The translations under genes were made by a program, and so were the position numbers. Shown piece by piece: positions 9,978 to 22,050 of a stretch of 64,000 bases of DNA (its first letter is position 1; the number at the start of each line of letters is the position of its first letter). Location of the stretch: NCBI GenBank assembly GCA_020637985.1, contig JACKJK010000006.1, positions 62,001-126,000 of the forward strand. The letters are read 5' to 3'. The notes beneath the pieces are model-generated. The model did not search any database and was not told where the DNA came from. It saw only the letters and a list, made by a program, of their open reading frames with translations. Source of the stretch: Rhodobiaceae bacterium (lineage in GTDB: Bacteria > Pseudomonadota > Alphaproteobacteria > Rhizobiales > Tepidamorphaceae).

Positions 9978-11012
9978 TCAGCGGATGAACCCGACGATGT
10001 CCTTGACCGCATTCATGGTTTCGCGGGCAAGAACACCGGCGCGCTCGCCGCCCGACGCCAGCACCTTGTCGATATGGCTGGGGTCGGCCTGCAACCGGCG
10101 CATCTCGCCGGTGATCGGGGCGAGCTTGTCGATGCACAGGTCCGCAAGCGCGGTCTTGAAGGTCGAGAACTGGCCGCCGCCGTATTCGTCGAGCACCTGC
10201 TGGGCGGAAACCGCGGCAAGCGCTGCGTAGATACCGACGAGGTTTTCCGCCTCGCGGCGGCCTTCCAGCCCCTTGACCTCGCCCGGCAGCGGCTCGGGAT
10301 CGGTGCGCGCCTTGCGGATCTTGGTGGCGATCTGGTCGGCGTCGTCGGACAGGTTGATGCGCGACAGGTCGGAGGCATCGGACTTCGACATCTTCCTGGA
10401 GCCGTCGCGCAGCGACATGACGCGCGTCGCGGGGCCGGTGATGAGCGGTTCGGGTAGCGGAAAGAAGCCGTCCGCGTGGCCGTTGGCAGTGATCGAGGCG
10501 GCGAAGTCGTTGTTGAACTTCTGGGCGATGTCGCGCGACAGCTCCAGGTGCTGCTTCTGGTCGTCGCCGACCGGCACGTGGGTACCACGGTAGACGAGGA
10601 TGTCGGCGGCCATCAGCGCAGGATACGCGAACAGACCGACGGAGGCGTTCTCGCGGTCCTTGCCGGCCTTCTCCTTGAACTGCGTCATGCGGTTGAGCCA
10701 GCCCATGCGGGCGACGCAGTTGAAGACCCAGGCAAGCTCGGCGTGTTCGGGGACGCGGCTCTGGTTGAAGACGATGTGCCTGCCGGCGTCGATGCCGGCG
10801 GCGAGGAACGCCGCGGTGACCTCGCGGATGTTGTTCTTCAGGTCGACGGGGTCCTGCCAGACGGTGATCGCGTGCAGGTCGACGACGCAGTACATGCAGT
10901 CGTAGCGCGACTGCAGCTCCACGAAGCGCTGGATGGCGCCGAGGTAGTTTCCAAGATGCAGGTTGCCGGTCGGCTGCACACCGGAAAACACCCGCTGGGC
11001 GAACGCGGTCAT
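9978..11012 (-). CDS. trpS: Tryptophanyl-tRNA synthetase
   Basis: Class I aminoacyl-tRNA synthetase charging tRNA-Trp. The 344 residues show the HIGH-like motif [14 protein letters not shown] (about 15-28) and the KMSKS loop as [10 protein letters not shown] (near 205). The length is normal for the bacterial enzyme. It stands between murJ (113-bp gap) and uspA (45-bp gap), all on the minus strand, so it could share a transcript with murJ. Confidence 0.98.
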   Translation of the reverse strand: MTAFAQRVFSGVQPTGNLHLGNYLGAIQRFVELQSRYDCMYCVVDLHAITVWQDPVDLKNNIREVTAAFLAAGIDAGRHIVFNQSRVPEHAELAWVFNCVARMGWLNRMTQFKEKAGKDRENASVGLFAYPALMAADILVYRGTHVPVGDDQKQHLELSRDIAQKFNNDFAASITANGHADGFFPLPEPLITGPATRVMSLRDGSRKMSKSDASDLSRINLSDDADQIATKIRKARTDPEPLPGEVKGLEGRREAENLVGIYAALAAVSAQQVLDEYGGGQFSTFKTALADLCIDKLAPITGEMRRLQADPSHIDKVLASGGERAGVLARETMNAVKDIVGFIR

Positions 11013-11125
11013 GGCACTGGTCCCTCAAGAAGAACGGCGCAGGCCCTGTAGGCGTGCGCAAGGTCGAAGCGCGGGGGTTATGGCCGATCGCGGCGGCAGG
11101 TGCAAGGACGGGTTCGGGCCGGATG

Positions 11126-12685
11126 TCAGCGGCGGCGCACCGCCGCAAGGATCTCGCCCTTCGAAGTGACGCCGAGCCAGACGGCAGCAGCGCCATAGGC
11201 GGCAATGCCGACGACGACCAGAACCAGGAGGTGGCCGAGGCGCGTCGCGCCGGTCTGCTCACCGGTCGACCAGACCGCGAAGACGACGCTGGCCACGACC
11301 AGCGCCAGCACCATGGCACCGGCCGCGGCAGCGGCGCGAGTGAGGCGGCGGCGCAGGCGCTCGTCGGGCAGGAAATGGCGGCGGCGGTACAGCGTCATGC
11401 CCAGCAGCGCGGCGTTGACGGTGCCACCCAGGGTCGTCGCGATGGCGATGCCGACGTGCTGCAGGAACGGGAACAGCACGAGACTGAGCACGATGTTGAT
11501 GCCGGCGTTGATGGCGGCGAACCACATGGGGGTGCGGGTATCCTCGCGGGCGAAGAAGCCAGGAGAAAAGACCTTGATGAGCACGAAGCCGGGCAGGCCG
11601 AGCGCGAAGGCGGCGAGCGCAGGCGCGGTGCGCGCGGTATCGGCGCCGGTGAAGGCACCGCGCTCGAACAGGCCGGCGATGATCGGGCCCGAGACGACGA
11701 ACAGGGCCGCCGCAGCGGGAAGCGTCAGCACCATGGCGAACTCGATGGCGCGGTTCTGCTGGCCGGACGCGGCTTCCTCGTCGCCGCCGCGCAGGCGGCG
11801 GGCGAGGTCGGGCAGCAGCACGACGCCGATGGCGATGCCGACAATGCCGAGCGGCAGCTGGTAGACCCGGTCGGCATAGTAGAGATAGGACACCGAACCG
11901 GCCGCCAGCGAGGCGATCATCGTGCCGACGACGATGTTGATCTGGGTGATGCCGCCGGCAATCACGGCGGGGATCGACAGCTTGAGCAGGCGGCGGACGC
12001 CCTCGGTGTAGCGCGGGCGGCGCAACTGCAGCAGCCAGCCGGCGCGATGCAGCTCCCAGACGACGGCTGCGAGCTGGACCACGCCGCCGATGAAGACGCC
12101 GCCGGAGAGCCAGTAACCGGCCGCCGGCGTATTGGCATGGCCGAACGCGAAAACCGCGGCCAACGCAATCATGAATACGACATTGAGTAGCGTCGGGGCG
12201 GAAGCGGCCACCGCGAAGCGGCCGTTCGCGTTAAGCACGCCCGAAAATAGCGCCAGCAGCGAAACAAAGGTGAGATAGGGAAAGCAGATCCGCGTCAGCA
12301 TCACCGCGAGGTCGAACTTCGCCGGGTCCGTGTAGAAGCCCGGCGCCAGCACGAACATCAGCGCCGGCATGGCGATCTCGGCGACTGCCGTGACGGCCAG
12401 AAGCGCCAACAGCAGGGCGGCGAGCGCTTCCTGCGCGAACTGTTTCGCGGCATCCTCGCCCTCGCCCTCCAGTCGGCGCGCGAACAGCGGGATGAAGGCA
12501 GAGTTGAACGCGCCTTCAGCGAACAAGCGGCGGAACAGGTTGGGAAAGCGGAAGGCGACGAAGAAGGCATCGGCGACCGGGCCGGTGCCGAGCGCCGCTG
12601 CCATCAGCATGTCGCGCACGAAGCCGAGGATGCGGCTGGCGGCGGTGGCGGCGCCGACGGTTGCGAAGTTGCGCAGCAGCGACAT
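11126..12685 (-). CDS. murJ: Lipid II flippase MurJ (MviN)
   Basis: Multi-pass inner-membrane protein of the MOP superfamily that flips lipid II to the periplasm for peptidoglycan synthesis. The 519 residues form about 14 hydrophobic helices. Family features are visible: MSLLRNFATVGAATAASRIL at the start, DMLMAAALGTGPVADAFFVA, and RLFAEGAFNSAFIPLF in the second helix region. It lies five bases after glnD, which suggests a mutS-glnD-murJ transcript, the normal Rhizobiales order. Confidence 0.97.
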   Translation of the reverse strand: MSLLRNFATVGAATAASRILGFVRDMLMAAALGTGPVADAFFVAFRFPNLFRRLFAEGAFNSAFIPLFARRLEGEGEDAAKQFAQEALAALLLALLAVTAVAEIAMPALMFVLAPGFYTDPAKFDLAVMLTRICFPYLTFVSLLALFSGVLNANGRFAVAASAPTLLNVVFMIALAAVFAFGHANTPAAGYWLSGGVFIGGVVQLAAVVWELHRAGWLLQLRRPRYTEGVRRLLKLSIPAVIAGGITQINIVVGTMIASLAAGSVSYLYYADRVYQLPLGIVGIAIGVVLLPDLARRLRGGDEEAASGQQNRAIEFAMVLTLPAAAALFVVSGPIIAGLFERGAFTGADTARTAPALAAFALGLPGFVLIKVFSPGFFAREDTRTPMWFAAINAGINIVLSLVLFPFLQHVGIAIATTLGGTVNAALLGMTLYRRRHFLPDERLRRRLTRAAAAAGAMVLALVVASVVFAVWSTGEQTGATRLGHLLVLVVVGIAAYGAAAVWLGVTSKGEILAAVRRR

Positions 12686-12690
12686 GGCGT

Positions 12691-15459
12691 TCAGGCTGCC
12701 TTCCGGGCCGGTTCGAAGACCGCGAGCAGGTGGCGGCGGATGGCTGCCTGGCGGTTGGCGTTGGTGATCTTGTGGCCGGTGAGATCGGTCACGTAGAAGA
12801 CGTCGACGGCGCGCTCGCCGAAGGTCGCGACGCGGGCCGAGGTGATGTTGAGGTTGAGTCGGCCGAGCGCATCGGTGAGCCCGTGCAGCAGCCCGGGGCG
12901 GTCGAGCCCGGAGACCTCGATCACGGTAAAGCGGTCGGACAGGTCATTGGTCAGCGTGACTTCCGGCGCGACGTCGAAGGCCTTGATGCGGCCTTTCGGG
13001 CGGTCCCTCTGGGCGACCAGCGCGTCGAGCGGCTCGACGCCTGCCAGCGCCCCCTCGAAATAGTCCACCACGCGCTTCGCCCGGCGGCGTTCGTCGGCAT
13101 CGCTGCCGCCCTCGCGGCGCAGACGAACGGTGTCGAAGGCCTGGCCGTCGCTGGTGGTGAAGATCTGCGCGTCGACGATGTCGGCACCGGCAGCGGCGCA
13201 AGCGCCGGCCAGCAGCGACAGCAGGCGCGGGTGGTCGGGGGTCAGCACCGTCAGCTCGGTGATGCCGCTGTCCGGGCTGGTCTCGATGCGCACCGCGAGC
13301 GCATCGGAGCCCGGTTCGATGCTCTCGAAGAACCGCGCGTCGGCGACCTGTCGCTCGAGCGACGTGCGCAGCCAGTAGGCCGGGTAGTGGCGCTTCGCAT
13401 AGGTCCTGAAGCGCTTGTCCGTCCACTCGGAGAGCTCGGCGCGCAGCCGGTCCTTGGCGCGCGCCATGCGCTCCTCGCGGGCAACGCGCGCGTGGCCGCC
13501 GGTGAGCACCGTTTCGGTCTCCATGTAGAGATGGCGCAGGAGCGAGGCCTTCCAGTCGTTCCAGGTGCCGGGACCGACCGCGTCGATATCGGCTTCGGTG
13601 AGAATGAACAGGAGCTTGAGGCGCTGCGGGCTCTGCACCAGGGCGGCAAAGTCCTCGATGGTGCGGATATCGGAGAGGTCGCGCGACTGGGCGGTCATGC
13701 TCATGACCAGGTGATGCTCGATCAGCCATGCCACGGTGGCGGTGTCCGACGCCGACATGCCGAGACGCGGACACAGGCGGCGGGCAATGCGCGCGCCGAC
13801 GATGGAGTGATCCTCGGGGCGTCCCTTGGCGATGTCATGCAGCAGCATCGTCACGTAAAGCAGCTCGCGATTCTCAAGCGTCGGCATGAGCTCGCAGGCC
13901 AGAGGATGGGTGTCGCGCAGGCGGCCGTGCTCGATGCCGGACAATACGCCGATGGAGCGCATCAGGTGTTCGTCGACGGTGTAGTGGTGGTAGAGGTTGA
14001 ACTGCATCAGGGCGACGATGCGGCCGAACTCCGGGATGAAGCGGCCGAGCACGCCGGCCTCGTTCATGCGCCGCAGCACCTGCTCGGGATCGCCGCGCGA
14101 ACTGAGGATCTCGACGAAGATGCGGTTGGCCTCGGGGTTCTCGCGGACGTCTGCGTCGATCAGCTTGAGCGAGCGGCGGGCAAGGCGCACCGCGTCGGGA
14201 TGGAAACGCATGTTGTAGCGGTCGGCGGCGGCGAACATGCGCAGCAGGTTGACCGGATCGCGCTCGAAGACGTCCGGGCGGGCGACGTTGAGCCGGTCGC
14301 CCTCGATGGCGAAATCGTCCGAGCCGGGCAATGCGCCGGCCTTGCGGCGGCGCCAGCGGCCGACGAAGCGCGACATCACAGAGGCCGACTTGACGTGGGC
14401 GACTTCCAGCGCCGAACACAGGATGCGGGTGAGGTCGCCGACGTCCTTGGCGACCAGGAAGTAGTGCTTCATGAAGCGCTCGACGTCCTTCAGGCCGGGA
14501 TGGTCGATGTAGCCGAGGCGCTCGGCCATCGGGCGCTGCAGATCGAAGCTCAGGCGTTCCTCGGCGCGCCCGGTCATGAAGTGCAGGTGACAGCGCACCG
14601 CCCAGAGGAATTCCTCGCACTTGTGGAACAGCCGCACCTCGGCGCGCGTCATCACGCCGCGCTCGACGAGTTCGTCGAGGGAGGCGACCGCGTAGTGGTA
14701 GGTTGCGAGCCAGAACAGTGTGTGCAGGTCGCGCAGGCCACCCTTGCCGTCCTTTACGTTGGGCTCGACGAGGTAGCGCGACTCGCCGACGCGGCGGTGG
14801 CGCTCGTCGCGCTCTGCGAGCTTGGCCTCGATGAAGTCGCGCGACTTGCCGCGCTGGAATTCGCGCGCATAGCGGGTGCGCAGGTCCGCGAACAGATCGC
14901 CATCGCCGGTCAGCAGGCGGGCGTCCAGCATCGCCGTGCGGATCGTCATGTCCTGGCGGGCAAGGCGCACGCAGTCGTCGATGGTGCGCGTGGCATGACC
15001 GACTTTCAGGCCGAGGTCCCAGAGCATGTAGAGCAGGAACTCGACAACGCTCTCGCCCCAGGCGGTCTGCTTGTAGGGAAGCAGGAACAGCAGATCGACG
15101 TCCGAGCCCGGCGCCAGCGTGGCGCGGCCGTAGCCGCCGACGGCCAGGACGGCGAGGCGCTCGGCGGAGGACGGGTTGGTGGCGCGGTAGATGCGCCTCA
15201 GGGCAAGCTGGTAGAGCGCGCACAGGACCGTGTCCTGCAGTTGCGACAGGCGCTGCGCGCAGGCGCGTCCCTGCCCGTCGGCAATCAGTTGCGTCTCGAT
15301 CGCCTGGCGGCCGGCGGCGTTGAATGCCTTGACGTGATCGAGGATCGCGCGGCGGCGTTCGCTCTCGTCGCCGCCACCGTCCCACAGTCCGGCAAGCTGG
15401 TCGTACAAGGCATCTGCGCGTTCATCGACGCTGCCGACGAGGAAATCGGAGCCATTCAT
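12691..15459 (-). CDS. glnD: Bifunctional PII uridylyltransferase/uridylyl-removing enzyme
   Basis: Sensor of glutamine that uridylylates and deuridylylates PII proteins to control nitrogen assimilation. The 922 residues have the expected domains: nucleotidyltransferase with [19 protein letters not shown] (about 107-126), a GlnE-like linker, an HD domain with [14 protein letters not shown] (near 540), and two C-terminal ACT domains (starting [18 protein letters not shown] and [18 protein letters not shown]) that bind glutamine. Its ATG overlaps the mutS stop by 4 bp. Confidence 0.98.
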   Translation of the reverse strand: MNGSDFLVGSVDERADALYDQLAGLWDGGGDESERRRAILDHVKAFNAAGRQAIETQLIADGQGRACAQRLSQLQDTVLCALYQLALRRIYRATNPSSAERLAVLAVGGYGRATLAPGSDVDLLFLLPYKQTAWGESVVEFLLYMLWDLGLKVGHATRTIDDCVRLARQDMTIRTAMLDARLLTGDGDLFADLRTRYAREFQRGKSRDFIEAKLAERDERHRRVGESRYLVEPNVKDGKGGLRDLHTLFWLATYHYAVASLDELVERGVMTRAEVRLFHKCEEFLWAVRCHLHFMTGRAEERLSFDLQRPMAERLGYIDHPGLKDVERFMKHYFLVAKDVGDLTRILCSALEVAHVKSASVMSRFVGRWRRRKAGALPGSDDFAIEGDRLNVARPDVFERDPVNLLRMFAAADRYNMRFHPDAVRLARRSLKLIDADVRENPEANRIFVEILSSRGDPEQVLRRMNEAGVLGRFIPEFGRIVALMQFNLYHHYTVDEHLMRSIGVLSGIEHGRLRDTHPLACELMPTLENRELLYVTMLLHDIAKGRPEDHSIVGARIARRLCPRLGMSASDTATVAWLIEHHLVMSMTAQSRDLSDIRTIEDFAALVQSPQRLKLLFILTEADIDAVGPGTWNDWKASLLRHLYMETETVLTGGHARVAREERMARAKDRLRAELSEWTDKRFRTYAKRHYPAYWLRTSLERQVADARFFESIEPGSDALAVRIETSPDSGITELTVLTPDHPRLLSLLAGACAAAGADIVDAQIFTTSDGQAFDTVRLRREGGSDADERRRAKRVVDYFEGALAGVEPLDALVAQRDRPKGRIKAFDVAPEVTLTNDLSDRFTVIEVSGLDRPGLLHGLTDALGRLNLNITSARVATFGERAVDVFYVTDLTGHKITNANRQAAIRRHLLAVFEPARKAA

Positions 15460-18233
15460 CGCTTGCCGGTCCTGGATGCGGGCTGGATTGCCGCGTGGCT
15501 CAAGTCCTTCAGGCGGTAGAGGAAGTCAAGCGCCTCGCGCGGGCTCATGCAGTCGGGATCGCTTTCGGCGACCGCGACGGACACCGGGTCCGGCGCATGT
15601 GCAGTGCGCGGCGCAGGCGTGGCGGAAAACAGCGGCAGGTCGGCGACGAGGCGATGTGGGTCGGCGCCGCGCTCGGCGGCCTCCAGCTCGGCAAGCACCG
15701 TTTTCGCGCGCCCGATGACGGCATCCGGCAGGCCGGCGAGGCGGGCGACCTGGACGCCGTAGGACCGGTCGGCGGCGCCGGGCACCACTTCGTGCATGAA
15801 GACGACGTCGCCATGCCACTCGCGCACCTTCAGCGTCGCCGGCTTCAGCCGCGGCAGGGTCGAGGAGAGCGCGGCAAGCTCATGGAAGTGGGTGGCGAAG
15901 AGCGCGCGGCAGCGGTTGACCTGGTGCAGGTGCTCGAGCACCGCCCAGGCGATCGACAGGCCGTCGAAGGTCGCGGTGCCGCGGCCGATCTCGTCGAGGA
16001 TGACCAGCGAGCGCTCGCCGGCCTGGTTGAGAATCGCAGCGGTCTCGACCATCTCGACCATGAAGGTCGAGCGGCCGCGGGCGATGTCGTCGGCGGCGCC
16101 GACGCGGCTGAACAGGCGGTCGACGATGCCGATGCGCGCGCTCTGCGCGGGAACGAAGGACCCCGCCTGGGCAAGGATGACGATGAGCGCGTTCTGGCGC
16201 AGGAAGGTCGACTTGCCGGCCATGTTGGGGCCGGTGACCAGCCAGATCGCGCCGGCATCAGCGGTGCCGCCATCGGCGGTGCCGGCGGGCGCCCCGAGGT
16301 CGCAGTCGTTGGAAACGAAGGTGCCCTGGCCGCTGGCGGCGAGCGACTGTTCGACGACCGCGTGGCGGCCGGCGCGGATGTCGAAGGCGGTGCCCTCCTC
16401 CAGTTGCGGGCGGCAATAGGCGCGCTCGGCGGCAAGGGCTGCGAAACCGGCAAGGACATCGAGCGCGGCCAACGCGTCGGCGAGGGCCGACAGCGGATCG
16501 GATTGCGCCAGGACGGCGCGGCACACCTGCGCGAAGACCTCGGCCTCGATGCGCTCCACGTCGCCGGCCGCGGCATCGATGCGCGCCTGCAGGTCGGCGA
16601 GCTCGGCTGTCGTGAAGCGGCGCGCCGCTGGCAGGCTCTGGCGGTGGATGAAGGTGTCGCCACCGGCCTCGATCATGCGTTCGCCATGCTGGGCGGGCAC
16701 CTCGACGTAGTAACCGAGGAAACCGTTGTGGCGGATCTTCAGGGCGCGAATGCCTGTCTCTTCGCGGTAGCGGGATTCGAGCGCCGCGATGAAGCGGCGG
16801 CCCTCGTCGCGCAGGCTGCGCGCATCGTCGAGGTCGGCGCGGAAGCCGGCGCGCACGAAATTGCCGTCGCGGCGCTGCACGGGCGGTTCGTCGACGAGGG
16901 CCGCGGCGAGCAGGTCGTGCAGGTCCGTGTCGATGCCACCGCCGGCGGTGACGACGTCGCGCAGCCGTCGCGGCATGTCATCGCCGAGCGCCTGGACAAG
17001 CATCGCGGACAGCTCGCCGGCCGCGTCGATGCCGTCGCGAATGCCGGCGAGATCGCGCGGGCCGCCGCGGTCGAGTGCAAGGCGCGCGCGCGCCCGGGCG
17101 ATGTCGGGACAGGCGCGCAGGGCGGCCGTGCAGCGGGTGCACAATTGGATGTCGTCAACCAGCACCTCGACGGCGTCGTGGCGCGCGGCGATCCTTGAGA
17201 CATCGGTCAGCGGCGCGGTCAGCCATGCCGCGAGGCGGCGCGCGCCGGCGGCCGTCACGGTGCGGTCGACGGCGGCGAGCAGGCTGCCCTTGCGGCTGCC
17301 CGACAGGGTGCGGGTCATCTCCAGATTGGCGCGGGTGGCGGCGTCTATCGACATGGTCGCGCCGGCCTCGCTGCGGCTCGGCGGCGACAGCGGCGGGCGT
17401 TCGCCGATCTGGGTGCGCTCGACGTAGGCGACCAGCGCACCGAGGCTCGCAAGCTCGGCGCGGGTGAAGGCGCCGAAACCGTCAAGCGTCGCGACGCGGT
17501 AGTAGTCCTTCAGACGTGCGGCCGCGGAACTGGACTCGAACATCGGCGCGGCGAGCGCGGTGATCCGGCGCGCATAGGGCTGCCAGACCGCGGTGAAATC
17601 GCCGTCGCGTTCGAGCTGTTCGGGAACGAGGATCTCGCCGGGCTCGAGGCGGGCGAGCTCGGCGGCGAGCGCCGATGCGGCGGTTTGCAGGACGGCGCAT
17701 TCGCCGGTGGAGATATCCGCCCAGGCAAGGCCGACCGCGCCTGCCTCGTCGTCGCCTTCGCCACGCACCCGTGCAACGGCGACGAGGTAATTGTTGGCGC
17801 GCGGCTCCAGCAGCGCTTCCTCGGTCAGCGTGCCCGGCGTCACCAGGCGCACCACGTCGCGGCGCACGACGGACTTGGAGCCGCGCTTCTTCGCCTCGGC
17901 GGGGTCTTCCATCTGCTCGCAGACGGCGACGCGGAAACCGGCGGCGATCAGCTTCTGCAGGTAGTCGTCGGCGGAAACCACCGGCACGCCGCACATCGGG
18001 ATGTCCTCGCCCAGGTGCTTGCCGCGCTTGGTGAGCGTGATCCCGAGCGCGGCGGACGCGGCGACGGCGTCGTCGAAGAACAGCTCGTAGAAATCTCCCA
18101 TGCGATAGAACAGCAGGCTGTCGGCGTTCGCCGCCTTGATCTCCATGTACTGGCGCATCATCGGCGTCGCCGCGGCATCGCCTGCCGCGGCGGCGACCGT
18201 CCCGCCGTCCGCATCTCGTTGTTTCGTCTGCAT
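15456..18233 (-). CDS. mutS: DNA mismatch repair protein MutS
   Basis: Mismatch recognition ATPase of 925 residues. The N-terminal mismatch-binding domain has the Phe-x-Glu wedge in [17 protein letters not shown], and the ATPase has Walker [14 protein letters not shown] (near residue 670) with Walker B and signature segments [21 protein letters not shown]-terminal helix-turn-helix and dimer region follow. It is the first gene of the mutS-glnD-murJ run and is divergent from maeB across a 307-bp spacer. Confidence 0.98.
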   Translation of the reverse strand: MQTKQRDADGGTVAAAAGDAAATPMMRQYMEIKAANADSLLFYRMGDFYELFFDDAVAASAALGITLTKRGKHLGEDIPMCGVPVVSADDYLQKLIAAGFRVAVCEQMEDPAEAKKRGSKSVVRRDVVRLVTPGTLTEEALLEPRANNYLVAVARVRGEGDDEAGAVGLAWADISTGECAVLQTAASALAAELARLEPGEILVPEQLERDGDFTAVWQPYARRITALAAPMFESSSAAARLKDYYRVATLDGFGAFTRAELASLGALVAYVERTQIGERPPLSPPSRSEAGATMSIDAATRANLEMTRTLSGSRKGSLLAAVDRTVTAAGARRLAAWLTAPLTDVSRIAARHDAVEVLVDDIQLCTRCTAALRACPDIARARARLALDRGGPRDLAGIRDGIDAAGELSAMLVQALGDDMPRRLRDVVTAGGGIDTDLHDLLAAALVDEPPVQRRDGNFVRAGFRADLDDARSLRDEGRRFIAALESRYREETGIRALKIRHNGFLGYYVEVPAQHGERMIEAGGDTFIHRQSLPAARRFTTAELADLQARIDAAAGDVERIEAEVFAQVCRAVLAQSDPLSALADALAALDVLAGFAALAAERAYCRPQLEEGTAFDIRAGRHAVVEQSLAASGQGTFVSNDCDLGAPAGTADGGTADAGAIWLVTGPNMAGKSTFLRQNALIVILAQAGSFVPAQSARIGIVDRLFSRVGAADDIARGRSTFMVEMVETAAILNQAGERSLVILDEIGRGTATFDGLSIAWAVLEHLHQVNRCRALFATHFHELAALSSTLPRLKPATLKVREWHGDVVFMHEVVPGAADRSYGVQVARLAGLPDAVIGRAKTVLAELEAAERGADPHRLVADLPLFSATPAPRTAHAPDPVSVAVAESDPDCMSPREALDFLYRLKDLSHAAIQPASRTGKR

Positions 18234-18540
18234 GGTGGCGCGAACCTAGAGCAAACCGCGGGTGGAGTGAAACAGCAGAATTCGCCGCCGCACACGGAAC
18301 CGGGCTGCGGCAACGGGGCGGCGGAACGCCATCTGACGGCGTCGCGCGGGACATCCAAGATTTCTTCTTGAGGGCGGCAATGGGCGCCGATAGGCTTTGC
18401 CACAGAGGCCGTCCGGCCTCGCGAGGGAACTCCGGGATTGCCGCACGTCTTTCGTGCGCAACGCAACAGAGCGCTGACGCAATGGCGCCGCCTCCGGGGA
18501 ATTCGCCGCAGTAACCGCGTACGGGGAGGAGACGCGCACC
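18234..18540. promoter_or_regulatory. Divergent mutS/maeB intergenic region
   Basis: This 307-bp spacer between divergent mutS and maeB holds no supported gene and should contain both promoters, though no clear -35/-10 pair stands out. Visible structures are the hairpin GAGGCC-GTCC-GGCCTC at 18405-18420 and the overlapping perfect palindrome CCTCGCGAGG at 18417-18426, about 115 bases before the maeB start. The maeB ribosome site is GGGGAGGAG at about 18524-18532. Confidence 0.5.
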
Positions 18541-20841
<2,301 letters not shown>

Positions 20842-20866
20842 GAGGCCAAGACCGTTCAGGCGGCGA

Positions 20867-20978
20867 GAGCGCATCCCGTTCAGGTGGAATCATCTGAACG
20901 GCAGGGATTCGCTCCGGATTCGGAGCCAAGAGCATGTTCTTGCCGCTCAAGTCCGTTCGACTTGAGCGGATCATGCTC
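20867..20978. repeat. Composite palindromic repeat, copy A (maeB/olsB junction)
   Basis: Three stem-loops in 112 bp: GAGCG...CGCTC enclosing GTTCAG/CTGAAC (20867-20914), CTCCG-GATT-CGGAG (20912-20925) and GAGCATG...CATGCTC enclosing CCGCTCAAGT and ACTTGAGCGG (20930-20978). Read on the minus strand it matches the plus strand of 57021-57140 closely in both outer hairpins, while the linker between them differs. It lies just after the maeB stop and encodes the last residues and stop codon of olsB, so it may also act as a two-way terminator for these convergent genes. Confidence 0.85.
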
Positions 20979-21920
20979 CTGGACGGATGCGTCCGGGCCG
21001 CCGAAATGGTCGAAGTAGCGCGGATTGATCGCTGCTTTCGGCAGCAGCATGCAGACGTCGACGGTGCCGAACTGCTGGTCGACAACGGCACCGTCGCCGA
21101 CCATCGCGCCGAGCCGCAGGTAGCCCTTGATGAGCGGCGGCAGGGCGCGCAGCGCGGCGCGCTCGTCGATCGCCGCGCACGCCATCATGTCCATGGGCAC
21201 ACGCAAGTGCGGGCGGGCGGCGACGCGCCAATCGCCACTGGCGCCGGCGTGGTGGTGCAGGAAGGACAACGCCAGCGCATGCGCCTGCGGGTCGGTGCCC
21301 TGGAAACTCGCGCAGCCGATCATCGCATCGAGGCCGTGGTGGCGGATATAGGTCCACACGCCGGCCCAGAGGACTTCCAGCGTGCGCCGACTGCGGTGGC
21401 TCGACAGCACGCAAGAGCGGCCGAGTTCCAGGAGACGCTTATCCGCATGGCGCGCCAGCATGGGATCGAGGTCGTATTCCTGCGCGGTGTAGAAACCGCC
21501 CGCAGAAATCGCGCGTTCGTGGCGCAGCAGACGGTAGGTGCCGACCACGGCGGGCTGGCGCCGGCCGATCGCGTTGCGCGCGACCGGCGCATCATGGTCG
21601 ACCACCAGCACGTGATCGCAGAACGGGTCGAACCGGTCGAAGTCGCGGCGGGCGCGGCGCGTGCGGGCGTCGGCGCTGGCTTGGAGTTCCTCATAGAACA
21701 CCGCGTAGCGAAGCGCCTGCGCGAGCCTGACCTCCGCGGAGGTGCGGGCAAGGCGCACCTCCAGCGACCCGATCCGCGCCAGCGTTCTCGGCGGCGGTTC
21801 GCCATCGAAGCGCGCCCTGATCCGGCGCGGCGTCAGGGCATTGACCAGCGTCGCGGCACCCGTCGCTGGGGTAAAGCGGTTACGCTGGTCTTGCGATAAC
21901 GGCAGGTTTGCCAGGCTCAT
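20880..21920 (-). CDS. olsB: L-ornithine N-alpha-acyltransferase, OlsB-like (GNAT)
   Basis: Expected to transfer a 3-hydroxyacyl group from ACP to ornithine, the first step of ornithine-lipid synthesis. The family core is clear: [56 protein letters not shown], and ELGRSCVLSSHRSRRTLEVL. I start at the ATG at 21920 (MSLANLPLSQDQ, 346 residues), which has GGAG eight bases upstream; the frame stays open to 22187 but that part looks non-coding. The last 30 or so residues after FGGPDA are encoded by the palindromic repeat at 20867-20978 and are probably not ancestral. Confidence 0.9.
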   Translation of the reverse strand: MSLANLPLSQDQRNRFTPATGAATLVNALTPRRIRARFDGEPPPRTLARIGSLEVRLARTSAEVRLAQALRYAVFYEELQASADARTRRARRDFDRFDPFCDHVLVVDHDAPVARNAIGRRQPAVVGTYRLLRHERAISAGGFYTAQEYDLDPMLARHADKRLLELGRSCVLSSHRSRRTLEVLWAGVWTYIRHHGLDAMIGCASFQGTDPQAHALALSFLHHHAGASGDWRVAARPHLRVPMDMMACAAIDERAALRALPPLIKGYLRLGAMVGDGAVVDQQFGTVDVCMLLPKAAINPRYFDHFGGPDASVQEHDPLKSNGLERQEHALGSESGANPCRSDDST

Positions 21921-22050
21921 CTGCACGGCTCCGCATCCTGCATCCATGACCCGCATCGTAGCGGCATGGCGCCTTGATTGCGCGGGTCTTGCCAGAAAAA
22001 TCGAACAGGTTTGTGACAATGCAGCCGGGCAGGATGCCACGCCGTTGTCG

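Noticed and set aside
12661..15519. A 952-codon open frame on the plus strand opposite glnD
   Set aside because: It is antisense to a complete glnD with all domains and is explained by high GC in third positions; its translation has no recognisable domain and is rich in Arg, Ala, Gly and Val.
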